Below, piece after piece: positions 49,595-58,687 of a DNA stretch of 64,000 bases. The stretch covers positions 213,149 through 277,148 of the forward strand of contig NZ_NIQU01000005.1 in assembly GCF_002741105.1 (NCBI RefSeq). Direction: 5' to 3'. The stretch is from Pseudomonas sediminis (lineage in GTDB: Bacteria; Pseudomonadota; Gammaproteobacteria; Pseudomonadales; Pseudomonadaceae). The translations under genes and the position numbers were made by a program. The notes under the pieces were generated by a model. The model searched no databases. It saw nothing but the letters and a program-made list of their open reading frames with translations, and was not told the origin of the DNA. How positions within the stretch are numbered: the first letter of the stretch is position 1; each line of letters opens with the position of its first letter.

Positions 49595-51016
49595 ATGCGC
49601 TGGGAAGTTCTGGTCAAGGCCGTGTGGCTGGTGGTGTTCACCATGATTGCGCTGATTGGAGGCTGTGCGCTGGTCGAGTACCAGGGCAGCGTCTGGGTCT
49701 ATCTGCTGTTCACGGCGCTTTCTACGGCGCTGCTTTTCTTCGGTTTTGGCCGTGGTGCGATCTTCTTCGATGCCTTCATCGGCGCGTTGCTGTGGATCGG
49801 CTTCTGGCTCAAGTTCAGTGTGCGCATTGCATTCATGAATGGCGCATTCATGGTGCCAGTCGGCGCGTTCGAGGGCACGCCGCAGTCCTTGGACCAGGCC
49901 CTCCTGGTGGCGTCCTGCGCCTTTGCCGCATTGCTACTGGTGCGCTTCGCGCGCGCGCAGCTATTTTGCTACCCGCAGGACCTCGCGCAGGTGGCATTCT
50001 CCGGACTGTTTGCCCTGTACCTGCGTTTTCGCTGGCTGGCCCTTGCCAGCTTTATTTTGCTGGTGCTGTTTGTCGGTGTCTCGAATGCCTGGTTCGGCAT
50101 CTACCAGCGTGGCATGGTTGCTAGGACTCAGCTGCCATTCGGCCTGAACGGCGTCTACACTTGGCTGCTGACCTTCGGCCTGGCGGCGTTTGCCGCGGTT
50201 TTGCTGCGCTTCGAGTTCGAGCGTAACCGCGACCAGCTCTGGCTTGTCGCCACGCTGGCGCTGGCGGAGAGCTTCGTTTCCAACGTGTCGTTGATGAGTC
50301 GCGGCATGATCCTTAATGCAGGAGCCCTGATATACGGCGGCGCAGCATTATTTCAACGTGTAGAGGCGAAGCTGCGCGCTGGGCTGTTGCTGTATGTAGG
50401 AGTCTTGTTCTGTGCTCTTTTTGTTGGCTCTGTGTTTCTTGTTAATAGTGCTCGTTTGAACGTTTTTTATGGTTATTCGAACGAGGCCCAGGGGGAGCAA
50501 AAGCAAGCGGCTCTCAATCAGTACACAGCGGCGTTGTTTATTGATCGCTGGGTCGGCATCGAAGGCGTGATGTCGGTAATCGACAAGCCAGAGCTGGGCA
50601 GCGAGCTCTTCGAACAGGCCCTGGCCGAGCGTTTCGATCCCACAGTGACCAGCTTCTATGACAAGAATTTCATCAATTCCTATCATTCAAACACCGGCGA
50701 GGACGGGCGCCACTTCATTTCGCTGCCCGGTTATATCGCATTCCTCTTCTATCCCGGTTCCTATCTGTTCCTCTTCGCTGCGGTGGCAGTTTTCTCCATC
50801 TTCGCCGCTGCTTTGGAGTACCTGACCTACCGCTTCGCTGGGCGCAACATGGTGCTTTGTGCGCTGATTGCGCAGGTCGTCGCCTACCGGTTCACCAGTT
50901 TTGGCTATGTACCGATGCAGAGCTACAAGCTGTTCGGTACCATCGCCCTGACGATCCTGATGCTATACGTCGCGGATAAGTTGTGCGGCCTGCTGTTTCG
51001 TCGCACGGTTGCATGA
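49595..51016 (+). CDS. Putative O-antigen polymerase (Wzy)
   Basis: A 473-residue membrane protein with about 10-12 helices and one large loop (about residues 305-395: NVFYGYSNEAQGEQKQ, RWVGIEGVMSV, FYDKNFINSY), then further helices. This topology and the RWVGIEG segment fit oligosaccharide repeat-unit polymerases, which have little sequence conservation. ATG at 49595 follows GAGGA by 6 bases; an ATG at 49580 overlaps the previous gene and lacks a site. Around 50330-50540 the base composition is noticeably AT-richer than its neighbours. Confidence 0.7.
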   Translation: MRWEVLVKAVWLVVFTMIALIGGCALVEYQGSVWVYLLFTALSTALLFFGFGRGAIFFDAFIGALLWIGFWLKFSVRIAFMNGAFMVPVGAFEGTPQSLDQALLVASCAFAALLLVRFARAQLFCYPQDLAQVAFSGLFALYLRFRWLALASFILLVLFVGVSNAWFGIYQRGMVARTQLPFGLNGVYTWLLTFGLAAFAAVLLRFEFERNRDQLWLVATLALAESFVSNVSLMSRGMILNAGALIYGGAALFQRVEAKLRAGLLLYVGVLFCALFVGSVFLVNSARLNVFYGYSNEAQGEQKQAALNQYTAALFIDRWVGIEGVMSVIDKPELGSELFEQALAERFDPTVTSFYDKNFINSYHSNTGEDGRHFISLPGYIAFLFYPGSYLFLFAAVAVFSIFAAALEYLTYRFAGRNMVLCALIAQVVAYRFTSFGYVPMQSYKLFGTIALTILMLYVADKLCGLLFRRTVA

Positions 51017-51052
51017 ATTTTGGGGCTTTATAGCTAATCTAAGGTATCTGAA

Positions 51053-51913
51053 GTGGCAAAGGTTCTGGTTCTGGGTGTAACTGGCATGCTTGGAAATGCC
51101 GTTTTTCGAGTGTTCGGTGCCGATGCTGCGCACCAGACTTGGGGTACTCTCCGCAGCACAGCGGCGCTGCGGCACTTCGCAGCGGGCCGCCATGCCCGAC
51201 TAATGTGTGGCGTCGATGTGCTCGATCAGGATGCGCTGATCGATGTGATGGCGAAGGTCAGGCCGGATGTAGTGATCAACTGCGTCGGCCTGATCAAGCA
51301 GTTGGCCGATGCCAAGGATCCGCTCACTGCGCTGCCGATCAATGCCATGCTGCCTCACCGGCTGGCGCGCCTCTGCGAACTGGCCGGTGCAAGGTTCATC
51401 CATGTCAGTACCGACTGCGTGTTCTCTGGTAGAAAGGGGCTTTATCAGGAGAGCGATCTCTCGGACGCAGAAGATCTCTACGGCAAGTCCAAGTACATCG
51501 GCGAGCTACACGATCTGCCGCATGCCATTACCTTGCGTACCTCGATTATCGGCCATGAGCTAGGGTCTAGCTATGCGCTGGTTGACTGGTTTCTCTCCCA
51601 GCAAGGCGGCGTCAAGGGGTTCACCAAGGCAATCTTTTCCGGCTTGCCGACTGCGGAGCTCGCACGCGTGATGAAGGACTTCGTGATTCCGCACCCGCAG
51701 CTCAACGGCCTGTATCATGTCGCCGCTGCGCCAATCGACAAGTTCAGACTGCTGAGCCTGGTGGCGGCTCAGTACGGCAAGCAAATCGAGATTCACCCGG
51801 ATGATGCGCTGGTGATCGACAGGTCGCTGGATGGCTCGCGTTTTCGCCAGGCTACCGGCTATGTCGCGCCGGAGTGGCCGGAGCTGGTCCGGCGTATGTA
51901 CGAGCAGCGCTAG
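51053..51913 (+). CDS. RmlD-like SDR, UDP-sugar 4-reductase
   Basis: A 286-residue NAD(P)-dependent reductase: VLGVTGMLGNAVF at the start, HVSTDCVFSGRKG, and the YGKSK active-site pair. It lies just before a UDP-GlcNAc 4,6-dehydratase and a 2-epimerase, where FnlB/WbjC normally sits. It is about 85 residues shorter than FnlB/WbjC/CapF, which carry a C-terminal cupin; size and fold suit the WbvR-type 4-reductase of the L-QuiNAc/L-RhaNAc route better. The GTG start follows AAGG by about 9 bases. Confidence 0.85.
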   Translation: MAKVLVLGVTGMLGNAVFRVFGADAAHQTWGTLRSTAALRHFAAGRHARLMCGVDVLDQDALIDVMAKVRPDVVINCVGLIKQLADAKDPLTALPINAMLPHRLARLCELAGARFIHVSTDCVFSGRKGLYQESDLSDAEDLYGKSKYIGELHDLPHAITLRTSIIGHELGSSYALVDWFLSQQGGVKGFTKAIFSGLPTAELARVMKDFVIPHPQLNGLYHVAAAPIDKFRLLSLVAAQYGKQIEIHPDDALVIDRSLDGSRFRQATGYVAPEWPELVRRMYEQR

Positions 51914-51975
51914 TCTGCCCTGATGAAAGAGAATCCACGCAGCCGTCTGGCTGCGTTTACGTTCTGGAAGGTTCT

Positions 51976-52986
51976 ATGTTCGACAATAAGGTATTGATGA
52001 TCACCGGTGGCACCGGTTCCTTTGGCCATACGGTGTTGCGGCGTTTCCTCGATACCGACGTGCGCGAGATCCGCATCTTCTCCCGCGACGAGAAGAAGCA
52101 GGAGGACATGCGCATTGCCCTGGCCAATGACAAGGTCAAGTTCTACATCGGCGATGTTCGTGACTATGACAGCCTCAAGCAGGCCATGGTCGGCGTCGAC
52201 TACATCTTCCATGCCGCGGCGCTCAAGCAGGTGCCGTCCTGCGAGTTCTATCCGATGGAGGCGGTGCGCACCAACGTCAACGGCACTGAGAATGTGCTCA
52301 ATGCTGCCATCGCCAGCGGCGTAAAGCGCGTGGTGGTGCTCTCCACCGACAAGGCGGTGTACCCGATCAACGCCATGGGCATCTCCAAGGCCATGGCCGA
52401 GAAGCTGATGGTCGCCAAGTCGCGGATGATTCCCGAGGGCGGCACAGTGGTCTGTGCCACTCGCTACGGCAACGTGATGGCCTCGCGCGGTTCGGTAATT
52501 CCTCTGTTCATCGACCAGCTGCGCAGCGGCGAGCCGCTGACCGTTACTGACCCGCAGATGACACGTTTTCTGATGTCGTTGGAAGACTCGGTCGATCTGG
52601 TGCTGCATGCCTTCGAGCATGGCGAGCAGGGTGACTTGTTCGTGCAGAAGGCGCCTGCCTCAACCGTCGGAGATTTGGCCCAGGCGCTCAAGGAGCTGTT
52701 CGGTCATGACAATCCGGTGCGAGTCATCGGTACTCGGCATGGCGAGAAACTTTACGAGTCGCTGGTATCGCGTGAGGAAATGGCCAAGTCCGAGGACATG
52801 GGGCGCTACTACCGCATTCCAGCCGATAACCGCGATCTGAACTACAAGAAATACTTCGTCGAGGGCGAGGAGAGGATCTCCGAACTGGACGACTACACCT
52901 CGCACAATACCCATCGTCTGGACGTACCCGGCATCAAGGAGCTCCTGCTGAAGCTCGATTACATCAAGGAGCAGCTCGATGCTTAA
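51976..52986 (+). CDS. fnlA: UDP-GlcNAc 4,6-dehydratase (5-inverting), FnlA/WbjB/CapE type
   Basis: A 336-residue soluble extended SDR with GGTGSFG at 11-17 and STDKAVYPINAMGISKAMAE, where the usual YxxxK is MxxxK (Met in place of Tyr), as in CapE-type enzymes. It makes UDP-2-acetamido-2,6-dideoxy-L-arabino-hex-4-ulose and related intermediates, the start of L-FucNAc or L-QuiNAc synthesis. GGAAGG lies about 7 bases before the ATG. It overlaps the 2-epimerase by eight bases. Confidence 0.92.
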   Translation: MFDNKVLMITGGTGSFGHTVLRRFLDTDVREIRIFSRDEKKQEDMRIALANDKVKFYIGDVRDYDSLKQAMVGVDYIFHAAALKQVPSCEFYPMEAVRTNVNGTENVLNAAIASGVKRVVVLSTDKAVYPINAMGISKAMAEKLMVAKSRMIPEGGTVVCATRYGNVMASRGSVIPLFIDQLRSGEPLTVTDPQMTRFLMSLEDSVDLVLHAFEHGEQGDLFVQKAPASTVGDLAQALKELFGHDNPVRVIGTRHGEKLYESLVSREEMAKSEDMGRYYRIPADNRDLNYKKYFVEGEERISELDDYTSHNTHRLDVPGIKELLLKLDYIKEQLDA

Positions 52987-54106
52987 GGTCATGACACTGG
53001 TCGGGACCCGCCCGGAACTGATCAAGATGAGCCGGGTGATTGACGAGATGGATCGCCAGGTGAACCACGTGCTGGTGCACTCGGGGCAAAATTACGACTA
53101 CGAGCTCAACCAGGTCTTCTTTGACGATCTGGAGATCCGCAAGCCCGATCACTTCCTCGGTGCCGCCGGCGAGACCGCCGCTCAGACCATCGCCGAGGTG
53201 ATTGCCAAGGCGGACGCCGTGTTCGAACTGGAAAAGCCTGATGCGTTGCTGCTCTATGGTGACACCAATACTTGCCTGGCGGTGATCGCCGCGAAGCGCC
53301 GCAAGATTCCTGTGTTCCATATGGAGGCGGGCAACCGCTGCTTTGATCAGCGTGTGCCGGAAGAGCTCAACCGCAAGGTGCTCGATCATCTCTCCGACAT
53401 CAACCTGGTGCTTACCGAGCATGCTCGTCGCTATTTGATCGCTGAGGGCATCCGCCCCGAGACTATCATCAAGACCGGCTCGCACATGCATGAGGTGCTG
53501 GATTACTACAGGCCGAAGATCGAGGCCTCCGACGTACTGGTTCGTGAGGGGCTCGAGGCCGGAAAATTCTTCATTGTCAGCACCCACCGTGAAGAGAACG
53601 TCGACACTCCGGACAACCTGCGCGATCTGCTTGCCACGTTGCGAGCGCTGGCCGACGAATATGGCTTCCCACTGATTGTCTCGACCCATCCGCGTACACG
53701 TAAACGGCTGGAGGCGCTGGGCGAATCGCTGGATCACCCGCTGATCCGTTTCTCCAAACCATTCGGTCTGCTCGATTACATCAAGCTGCAGATGAACGCT
53801 TTCTGTGTGCTCTCTGATAGCGGCACCATCACCGAGGAAGCCTCGTTGCTCAATCTGCCGGCGGTGACGCTGCGCAATGCTCATGAGCGCCCCGAGGGTA
53901 TGGACCAGGGCACGCTCATCATGACCGGGCTGAAGAAGGATTCGGTGCTGGCTGCGGTCAAGGTTATCACCAGCCAGCACCATGCCGCCAAGCGGGTGAT
54001 TCCGCTGGTGCCCGACTACGAAGGCGGTCCGGTGTCGCTGCAGGTGGTGCGGGTGGTGCTCAGTTACACCGACTACGTGAACCGTACCGTCTGGCGCAAG
54101 GACTGA
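52979..54106 (+). CDS. fnlC: UDP-sugar 2-epimerase, FnlC/WbjD/WbvD type
   Basis: A 375-residue WecB-family 2-epimerase: TLVGTRPELIKMSRVID, HSGQNYDYELNQVFFDDL, YGDTNTCLAVIAAKR, HMEAGNRCFDQRVPEE and DSGTITEEASLL. The MEAGNRCFDQRVPEE block separates this clade from WbpI at 33458. It performs the last step to UDP-L-FucNAc (WbjD) or UDP-L-QuiNAc (WbvD). GGAG lies about 8 bases before the ATG, inside the previous gene. Confidence 0.92.
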   Translation: MLKVMTLVGTRPELIKMSRVIDEMDRQVNHVLVHSGQNYDYELNQVFFDDLEIRKPDHFLGAAGETAAQTIAEVIAKADAVFELEKPDALLLYGDTNTCLAVIAAKRRKIPVFHMEAGNRCFDQRVPEELNRKVLDHLSDINLVLTEHARRYLIAEGIRPETIIKTGSHMHEVLDYYRPKIEASDVLVREGLEAGKFFIVSTHREENVDTPDNLRDLLATLRALADEYGFPLIVSTHPRTRKRLEALGESLDHPLIRFSKPFGLLDYIKLQMNAFCVLSDSGTITEEASLLNLPAVTLRNAHERPEGMDQGTLIMTGLKKDSVLAAVKVITSQHHAAKRVIPLVPDYEGGPVSLQVVRVVLSYTDYVNRTVWRKD

Positions 54107-54108
54107 AT

Positions 54109-55071
54109 ATGCGTGTTCTGCTGACTGGCGCCAGTGGCTTTGTCGGCCGTGGCGTGCAGGCGCGCTTGCTGGCCGATGGCGTGCATCGGTTGCGCTGTGC
54201 CCAGCGCAATGCACCGGTTGCCCCACTTGTCGGGGTGGAGTACTGCCTGGCTCCGTCGTTGGATGCGGAGGCCGACTGGTCACAGGCGCTCGCGGACGTC
54301 GATGCGGTCATTCACTGTGCAGCGCGGGTGCACGTGATGCATGAGCAGGTCGCCGATCCGCTGGCGGAGTTTCGTCGAGCCAACGTCGAGGGCACGCTAC
54401 GCCTGGCGCATCAGGCTGTGGCCGCGGGCGTGCGGCGTTTCGTCTTCGTCAGCTCGATCAAGGTCAACGGTGAGCAGACTTTCCCAGGGCAGGCTTATAG
54501 GGCCGATGATGTTTCGAATGCAACGGACCCTTACGGCATCTCAAAACGAGAGGCTGAGGATGAATTGCTGGCTCTTGCTGATGAAACAGGGCTGGAGGTG
54601 GTCATCGTCCGTCCGCCTTTGATCTATGGCCCCGGGGTCAAGGCCAACTTCTTGAGCATGATGCGCTGGCTGCAGCGGGGTGTGCCGTTGCCGTTCGGTG
54701 CCATAGATAACCGCCGCAGTCTGGTGGCATTGGATAACCTGGTGGACTTGCTGGTGGTGTGCCTTACCCATCCGGCGGCCAGCGGGCAGCGGTTTCTGGT
54801 CAGCGACGGCGAGGATCTATCTACCACCGAGTTGCTGTGTCGTCTGAGTGCCGCTCTCGGGCGCCCAGCGCGGCTCTTGCCCGTGCCGCAGGCCATGATA
54901 GAGCGGGCTGCGATCTTGCTCGGGCGTCGCCAGCTTAGTCAGCGCCTGTGTGGTTCGTTACAGATCAGCATGGACAAGACGCGCGAACGACTGGGGTGGA
55001 CTCCACCTCTTACCGTTGATCAGGCTTTGGCCAAGACTGCTGCGCATTATCTGAAAGAAATATCTAAATGA
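54109..55071 (+). CDS. wbpV: WbpV-like UDP-4-keto-sugar reductase/4-epimerase
   Basis: A 320-residue extended SDR: LLTGASGFVGRGVQARLL, HCAARVHVMHE, FVSSIKVNGE and the YGISK active site, with DNRRSLVALDNLVDL. These are the traits of WbpV, which reduces the WbpM product UDP-4-keto-D-QuiNAc to UDP-D-QuiNAc. wbpL and wbpM are just downstream, which supports this. It begins 2 bases after fnlC. Confidence 0.85.
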   Translation: MRVLLTGASGFVGRGVQARLLADGVHRLRCAQRNAPVAPLVGVEYCLAPSLDAEADWSQALADVDAVIHCAARVHVMHEQVADPLAEFRRANVEGTLRLAHQAVAAGVRRFVFVSSIKVNGEQTFPGQAYRADDVSNATDPYGISKREAEDELLALADETGLEVVIVRPPLIYGPGVKANFLSMMRWLQRGVPLPFGAIDNRRSLVALDNLVDLLVVCLTHPAASGQRFLVSDGEDLSTTELLCRLSAALGRPARLLPVPQAMIERAAILLGRRQLSQRLCGSLQISMDKTRERLGWTPPLTVDQALAKTAAHYLKEISK

Positions 55072-56084
55072 AAGTTATGGTTCTGATGGTGGTCACTGCT
55101 GTCTTGGCGTGGGGACTGACAGCGTTGCTGCGACGCTATGCGCTGGCCCGCAGCCTGATGGATATACCCAACGCGCGCAGCTCGCATAGCCGGCCAACTC
55201 CTCGTGGAGGAGGCGTCGCCATTGTGGTGGCATTCCTCCTGGCGTTGTGCACCGCGTCCGCTGCAGGTCTGGATTTACCGGCTGATATTTATTACTCGCT
55301 GCTAGGTGCGGGTTCGGCAATTGCGTGGCTTGGATTCCTGGATGATCACGGGCACATTGCCGCTCGCTGGCGCTTGCTTGGGCATTTCGCTGCTGCTGCT
55401 TGGGCACTTTTCTGGCTCGGTGGGCTGCCGCCGTTGGCAATACTTGACCACTCAGTTGACTTTGGTTGGTTGGGTTATTTGCTGGCCTCTTTGTATCTGG
55501 TTTGGTTACTCAACCTTTACAACTTCATGGATGGAATCGATGGCATTGCCAGCATCGAGGCTATCTGTGTTTGTGTGGGAGGCGCTTTGTTATATGCCCT
55601 CCAGGGGCATGCCGACGCTGCAGTGCTGCCGCTGTTGCTGTCGTTTGCTGTAGTGGGATTTCTTTACTGGAATTTCCCGCCGGCGCGAATTTTCATGGGC
55701 GATGCTGGTAGCGGCTTTCTAGGCGTGGTGCTTGGCGTTCTTTCCTTACAGGCGGCGTGGATCGATCAATCCTTGCTTTGGGGCTGGCTGATCTTGCTGG
55801 GTGTTTTTGTTGTAGACGCGACCTTTACTCTACTTCGGCGTTTACTGCGCGGAGACAAGGTTTATGAAGCTCATCGAAGCCATGCGTATCAATACGCTTC
55901 GCGTCATTTCGGTCGCCATTTGCCGGTTACCCTGGCGGTAGCCGCGATCAATCTCTGCTGGCTGTTACCGGTGGCAATTTGGGTAACGCAAGGCGGCGAT
56001 GGTTTGGTCGGACTAGTGTTGGCTTACGTGCCTCTGATAGCGCTGGCTATCAAGTTTCGTGCTGGCGAGTTGGAGCGCAGATGA
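55068..56084 (+). CDS. wbpL: Initiating sugar-1-phosphate transferase WbpL
   Basis: A 338-residue polytopic protein of the WecA/MraY family with about 10 helices. Conserved cytoplasmic motifs are visible: RSSHSRPTPRGGG, FLDDHGHI, NLYNFMDGIDGIA, ARIFMGDAGSGFLG and the HRSHAYQ (HIHH-type) region. It links the first sugar, probably D-QuiNAc or D-FucNAc phosphate, to undecaprenyl phosphate. The ATG overlaps the wbpV stop. Base composition drops from here into the first half of wbpM. Confidence 0.92.
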   Translation: MKVMVLMVVTAVLAWGLTALLRRYALARSLMDIPNARSSHSRPTPRGGGVAIVVAFLLALCTASAAGLDLPADIYYSLLGAGSAIAWLGFLDDHGHIAARWRLLGHFAAAAWALFWLGGLPPLAILDHSVDFGWLGYLLASLYLVWLLNLYNFMDGIDGIASIEAICVCVGGALLYALQGHADAAVLPLLLSFAVVGFLYWNFPPARIFMGDAGSGFLGVVLGVLSLQAAWIDQSLLWGWLILLGVFVVDATFTLLRRLLRGDKVYEAHRSHAYQYASRHFGRHLPVTLAVAAINLCWLLPVAIWVTQGGDGLVGLVLAYVPLIALAIKFRAGELERR

Positions 56085-56668
56085 GTCAGTTGCGGAAATT
56101 GTTAGTTCTTGGAGCTGGTGGCCACGGTAAGACTGTTGCCGAGGCTGCATTACTCTCTGGAGAGTGGCAGCAGGTAGTTTTCCTCGACGATAGATGGCCT
56201 GAGCTGAAGGTTGTTTTTGGCCTGCCTGTGGTCGGTGGCCTGAGTCATTTGGCTGAAAATGCTAGGGCAGCTGACGGAGCTATCGCGGCGTTTGGTAATA
56301 ATTCCTTGCGTCGTACGTGGAATGAAAAGATCACTGCCGCTGGCATTTCGTTAGGCAGCGTAGTTCACCCTCGTGCTTGCGTGAGTGCTTCAGCTTCAAT
56401 CGGTCCTGGTTCAGCCATCATGTCACTAGCAGTCGTGGGCGCTGAGGCTCGGCTGGGGCAAGGGGTAATCATCAATGCGGGGGCGGTGGTCGACCATGAT
56501 GTGACATTGGAAGACTATGCGCATCTTGGTGTTGGTGTTTGCTTGGCTGGCGGAGTCACGGTCGGCGAAGCCGCTTGGCTTCAGGCAGGTTGCAGTGCTG
56601 GATATGGTGTGGTTATCGAACCGGGTTTAGTTATCAAACCTGGTCAGGCTCTGGTTGCCAAGGACTGA
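56081..56668 (+). CDS. PglD/NeuD-type sugar O- or N-acetyltransferase
   Basis: A 195-residue protein: the N-terminal PglD-type domain has LVLGAGGHGKTVAEA, followed by a left-handed beta-helix (SVVHPRACVSASASIGPGS, then INAGAVVDHDV). PglD acetylates the 4-amino group of UDP-4-amino-QuiNAc in bacillosamine synthesis. With WbpM and a DegT enzyme in the same locus, a 4-acetamido sugar is conceivable, but the substrate is unknown. The ATG overlaps the wbpL stop. Confidence 0.85.
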   Translation: MSQLRKLLVLGAGGHGKTVAEAALLSGEWQQVVFLDDRWPELKVVFGLPVVGGLSHLAENARAADGAIAAFGNNSLRRTWNEKITAAGISLGSVVHPRACVSASASIGPGSAIMSLAVVGAEARLGQGVIINAGAVVDHDVTLEDYAHLGVGVCLAGGVTVGEAAWLQAGCSAGYGVVIEPGLVIKPGQALVAKD

Positions 56669-56677
56669 GGTATTGAG

Positions 56678-58678
56678 ATGATTCATCGAAGAATAGAGTT
56701 ATTGCGCCACAGCCTTTTGCATTTGTCTCGTCGGCAGAAGCGAGTTCTTCAACTGGCTGTTGATATATTGCTAATTTGGCTGGCGCTGTGGCTGTCGTTT
56801 GCCGTTCGTATGGGGGATTGGGATGCTGCCAGACCTTTTTCTGGTCATGGCTGGCTGTTTCTGCTGGCGCCTGTTATTGCACTTCCCATTTTCATCAGAC
56901 TGGGGATGTATCGCGCGGTAATGCGTTATGTGGGTAATGATGCTCTTGTAACGATAGCCAAGGCAGTGACCTTGTCTGCATTGGTGCTATCTCTGGCGGT
57001 TTATTGGTATCGCGGGCCGACGGCTCTCGTTCCAAGGTCCATGGTTTTTAATTATTGGTGGCTGAGCCTGCTGCTGTTGGGTGGTTTGCGTTTGACCATG
57101 CGCCAGTTCTTTATAGGTGATTGGTTCGAGCCGATTGCTCGCCGTCGCGATATCGAGTCAGGCACTTCCAAGGTTGCTATATATGGAGCAGGGGCGGCGG
57201 GTAACCAACTGGTAGCCGCTTTACGTTTGGGTAAAGCGATGCGCCCGGCTGCATTCATTGATGATGATTCCGGTATTGCTACTCGCACGATTGCGGGCCT
57301 GCGCGTCTACTCGCCCAAGCATATTCAGCAAATGATCAATGAAACGGGGGTGACAGAGGTTTTGCTGGCAATGCCCTCGATTCCCCGCGCGCGCAGACGA
57401 GAGATACTCGAGGCGTTGGAGCCTTACGCGCTCCATGTACGCAGCATCCCCGGATTTATGGATCTCGCTAGCGGCCGGGTAAAGGTCGAAGACCTTCAGG
57501 AAGTTGATATCGCCGACCTTTTGGGCCGCGACGCCGTGCCGCCTCGACAGGATTTGTTCGAACGCTGCATCAAGAATCAAGTCGTCCTGGTAACCGGCGC
57601 TGGTGGCTCCATCGGTTCGGAGTTGTGTCGGCAGATTCTCGCTAGCGGCGCGCGGACCTTGCTGCTTTTCGAGCACAGCGAATTCAATCTCTACAGCATC
57701 CATGGCGAATTGCAGCAGCGAATCGAGCGGGAGTCGCTGCCGATCAAGCTGGTGCCGATTCTCGGGTCTATCCGCAACTTCGAGCGGTTGTTCGATATTC
57801 TGCAGACCTGGCGGGTCAACACCATCTATCACGCCGCTGCTTACAAGCATGTGCCGATGGTCGAGCATAACGTTGCTGAGGGCGTGCTCAATAACCTGGT
57901 CGGTACGCTCAATGCGGCGCAAGCGTCGATCAAGGCGGGAGTCGCCAATTTCGTTTTGATTTCTACCGACAAGGCGGTGCGGCCTACGAATGTCATGGGC
58001 AGCACCAAGCGCCTGGCTGAGATGGTACTGCAGGCGCTGAGTCGTGAGTCTGCGCCGTTGCTGTTCGGTGATGACTCAGGTGTTCATCACGTCAACAAGA
58101 CCAGGTTCACCATGGTGCGTTTCGGCAATGTGCTGGGCTCTTCCGGGTCTGTTATTCCGTTGTTCAGGGAGCAGATCAAGCAGGGTGGGCCGGTGACGGT
58201 TACGCATCCGAACATCACGCGCTATTTCATGACTATCCCTGAGGCCGCGCAGCTAGTGATTCAGGCCGGTTCGCTGGGGCAGGGCGGTGATGTGTTCGTG
58301 CTGGATATGGGCGAGCCGGTCAAGATTGCCGACCTTGCGGAGAAGATGATTCGTTTGTCCGGTCTGACTGTGCGCGATGAGCGTAATCCGCATGGCGATA
58401 TCGGTATCGAGTTCACCGGGTTGCGCCCAGGTGAGAAGCTCTACGAGGAGCTGCTAATCGGCGAGGATGTGAAGCCTACGGAGCATCCGATGATCATGCG
58501 TGCGGAAGAGGATATGTTGCCCTGGGACGAGCTCAAGGCGCGCTTGCAGGCGCTGCTGGCTGCAGTCAACGAGGATGACTACGCTCGCGTACGCGTGCTG
58601 CTGCGTGAAACCGTGCATGGTTATGTGCCGGAAGGTGAGATCGTCGACTGGATTCATCTCAGAAACCGGGAGCGTTGA
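56678..58678 (+). CDS. wbpM: UDP-GlcNAc 4,6-dehydratase WbpM
   Basis: A 666-residue membrane enzyme: four N-terminal helices, a CoA-binding-like Rossmann domain (VAIYGAGAAGNQLVAAL at about 165), and the dehydratase domain from about 303 (LVTGAGGSIGSELCRQIL). The catalytic region STDKAVRPTNVMGSTKR has Met where a Tyr is usual, the SMK triad reported for WbpM. It makes UDP-4-keto-6-deoxy-GlcNAc for D-QuiNAc/FucNAc. It ends the O-antigen locus, as in P. aeruginosa. The first half is visibly richer in A/T than the second. Confidence 0.96.
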   Translation: MIHRRIELLRHSLLHLSRRQKRVLQLAVDILLIWLALWLSFAVRMGDWDAARPFSGHGWLFLLAPVIALPIFIRLGMYRAVMRYVGNDALVTIAKAVTLSALVLSLAVYWYRGPTALVPRSMVFNYWWLSLLLLGGLRLTMRQFFIGDWFEPIARRRDIESGTSKVAIYGAGAAGNQLVAALRLGKAMRPAAFIDDDSGIATRTIAGLRVYSPKHIQQMINETGVTEVLLAMPSIPRARRREILEALEPYALHVRSIPGFMDLASGRVKVEDLQEVDIADLLGRDAVPPRQDLFERCIKNQVVLVTGAGGSIGSELCRQILASGARTLLLFEHSEFNLYSIHGELQQRIERESLPIKLVPILGSIRNFERLFDILQTWRVNTIYHAAAYKHVPMVEHNVAEGVLNNLVGTLNAAQASIKAGVANFVLISTDKAVRPTNVMGSTKRLAEMVLQALSRESAPLLFGDDSGVHHVNKTRFTMVRFGNVLGSSGSVIPLFREQIKQGGPVTVTHPNITRYFMTIPEAAQLVIQAGSLGQGGDVFVLDMGEPVKIADLAEKMIRLSGLTVRDERNPHGDIGIEFTGLRPGEKLYEELLIGEDVKPTEHPMIMRAEEDMLPWDELKARLQALLAAVNEDDYARVRVLLRETVHGYVPEGEIVDWIHLRNRER

Positions 58679-58687
58679 GGCTTTGAT

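Noticed and set aside
51053..51913. Assignment as RmlD of dTDP-L-rhamnose synthesis
   Set aside because: No rmlA, rmlB or rmlC neighbours; it is flanked by a UDP-GlcNAc 4,6-dehydratase and a 2-epimerase instead.
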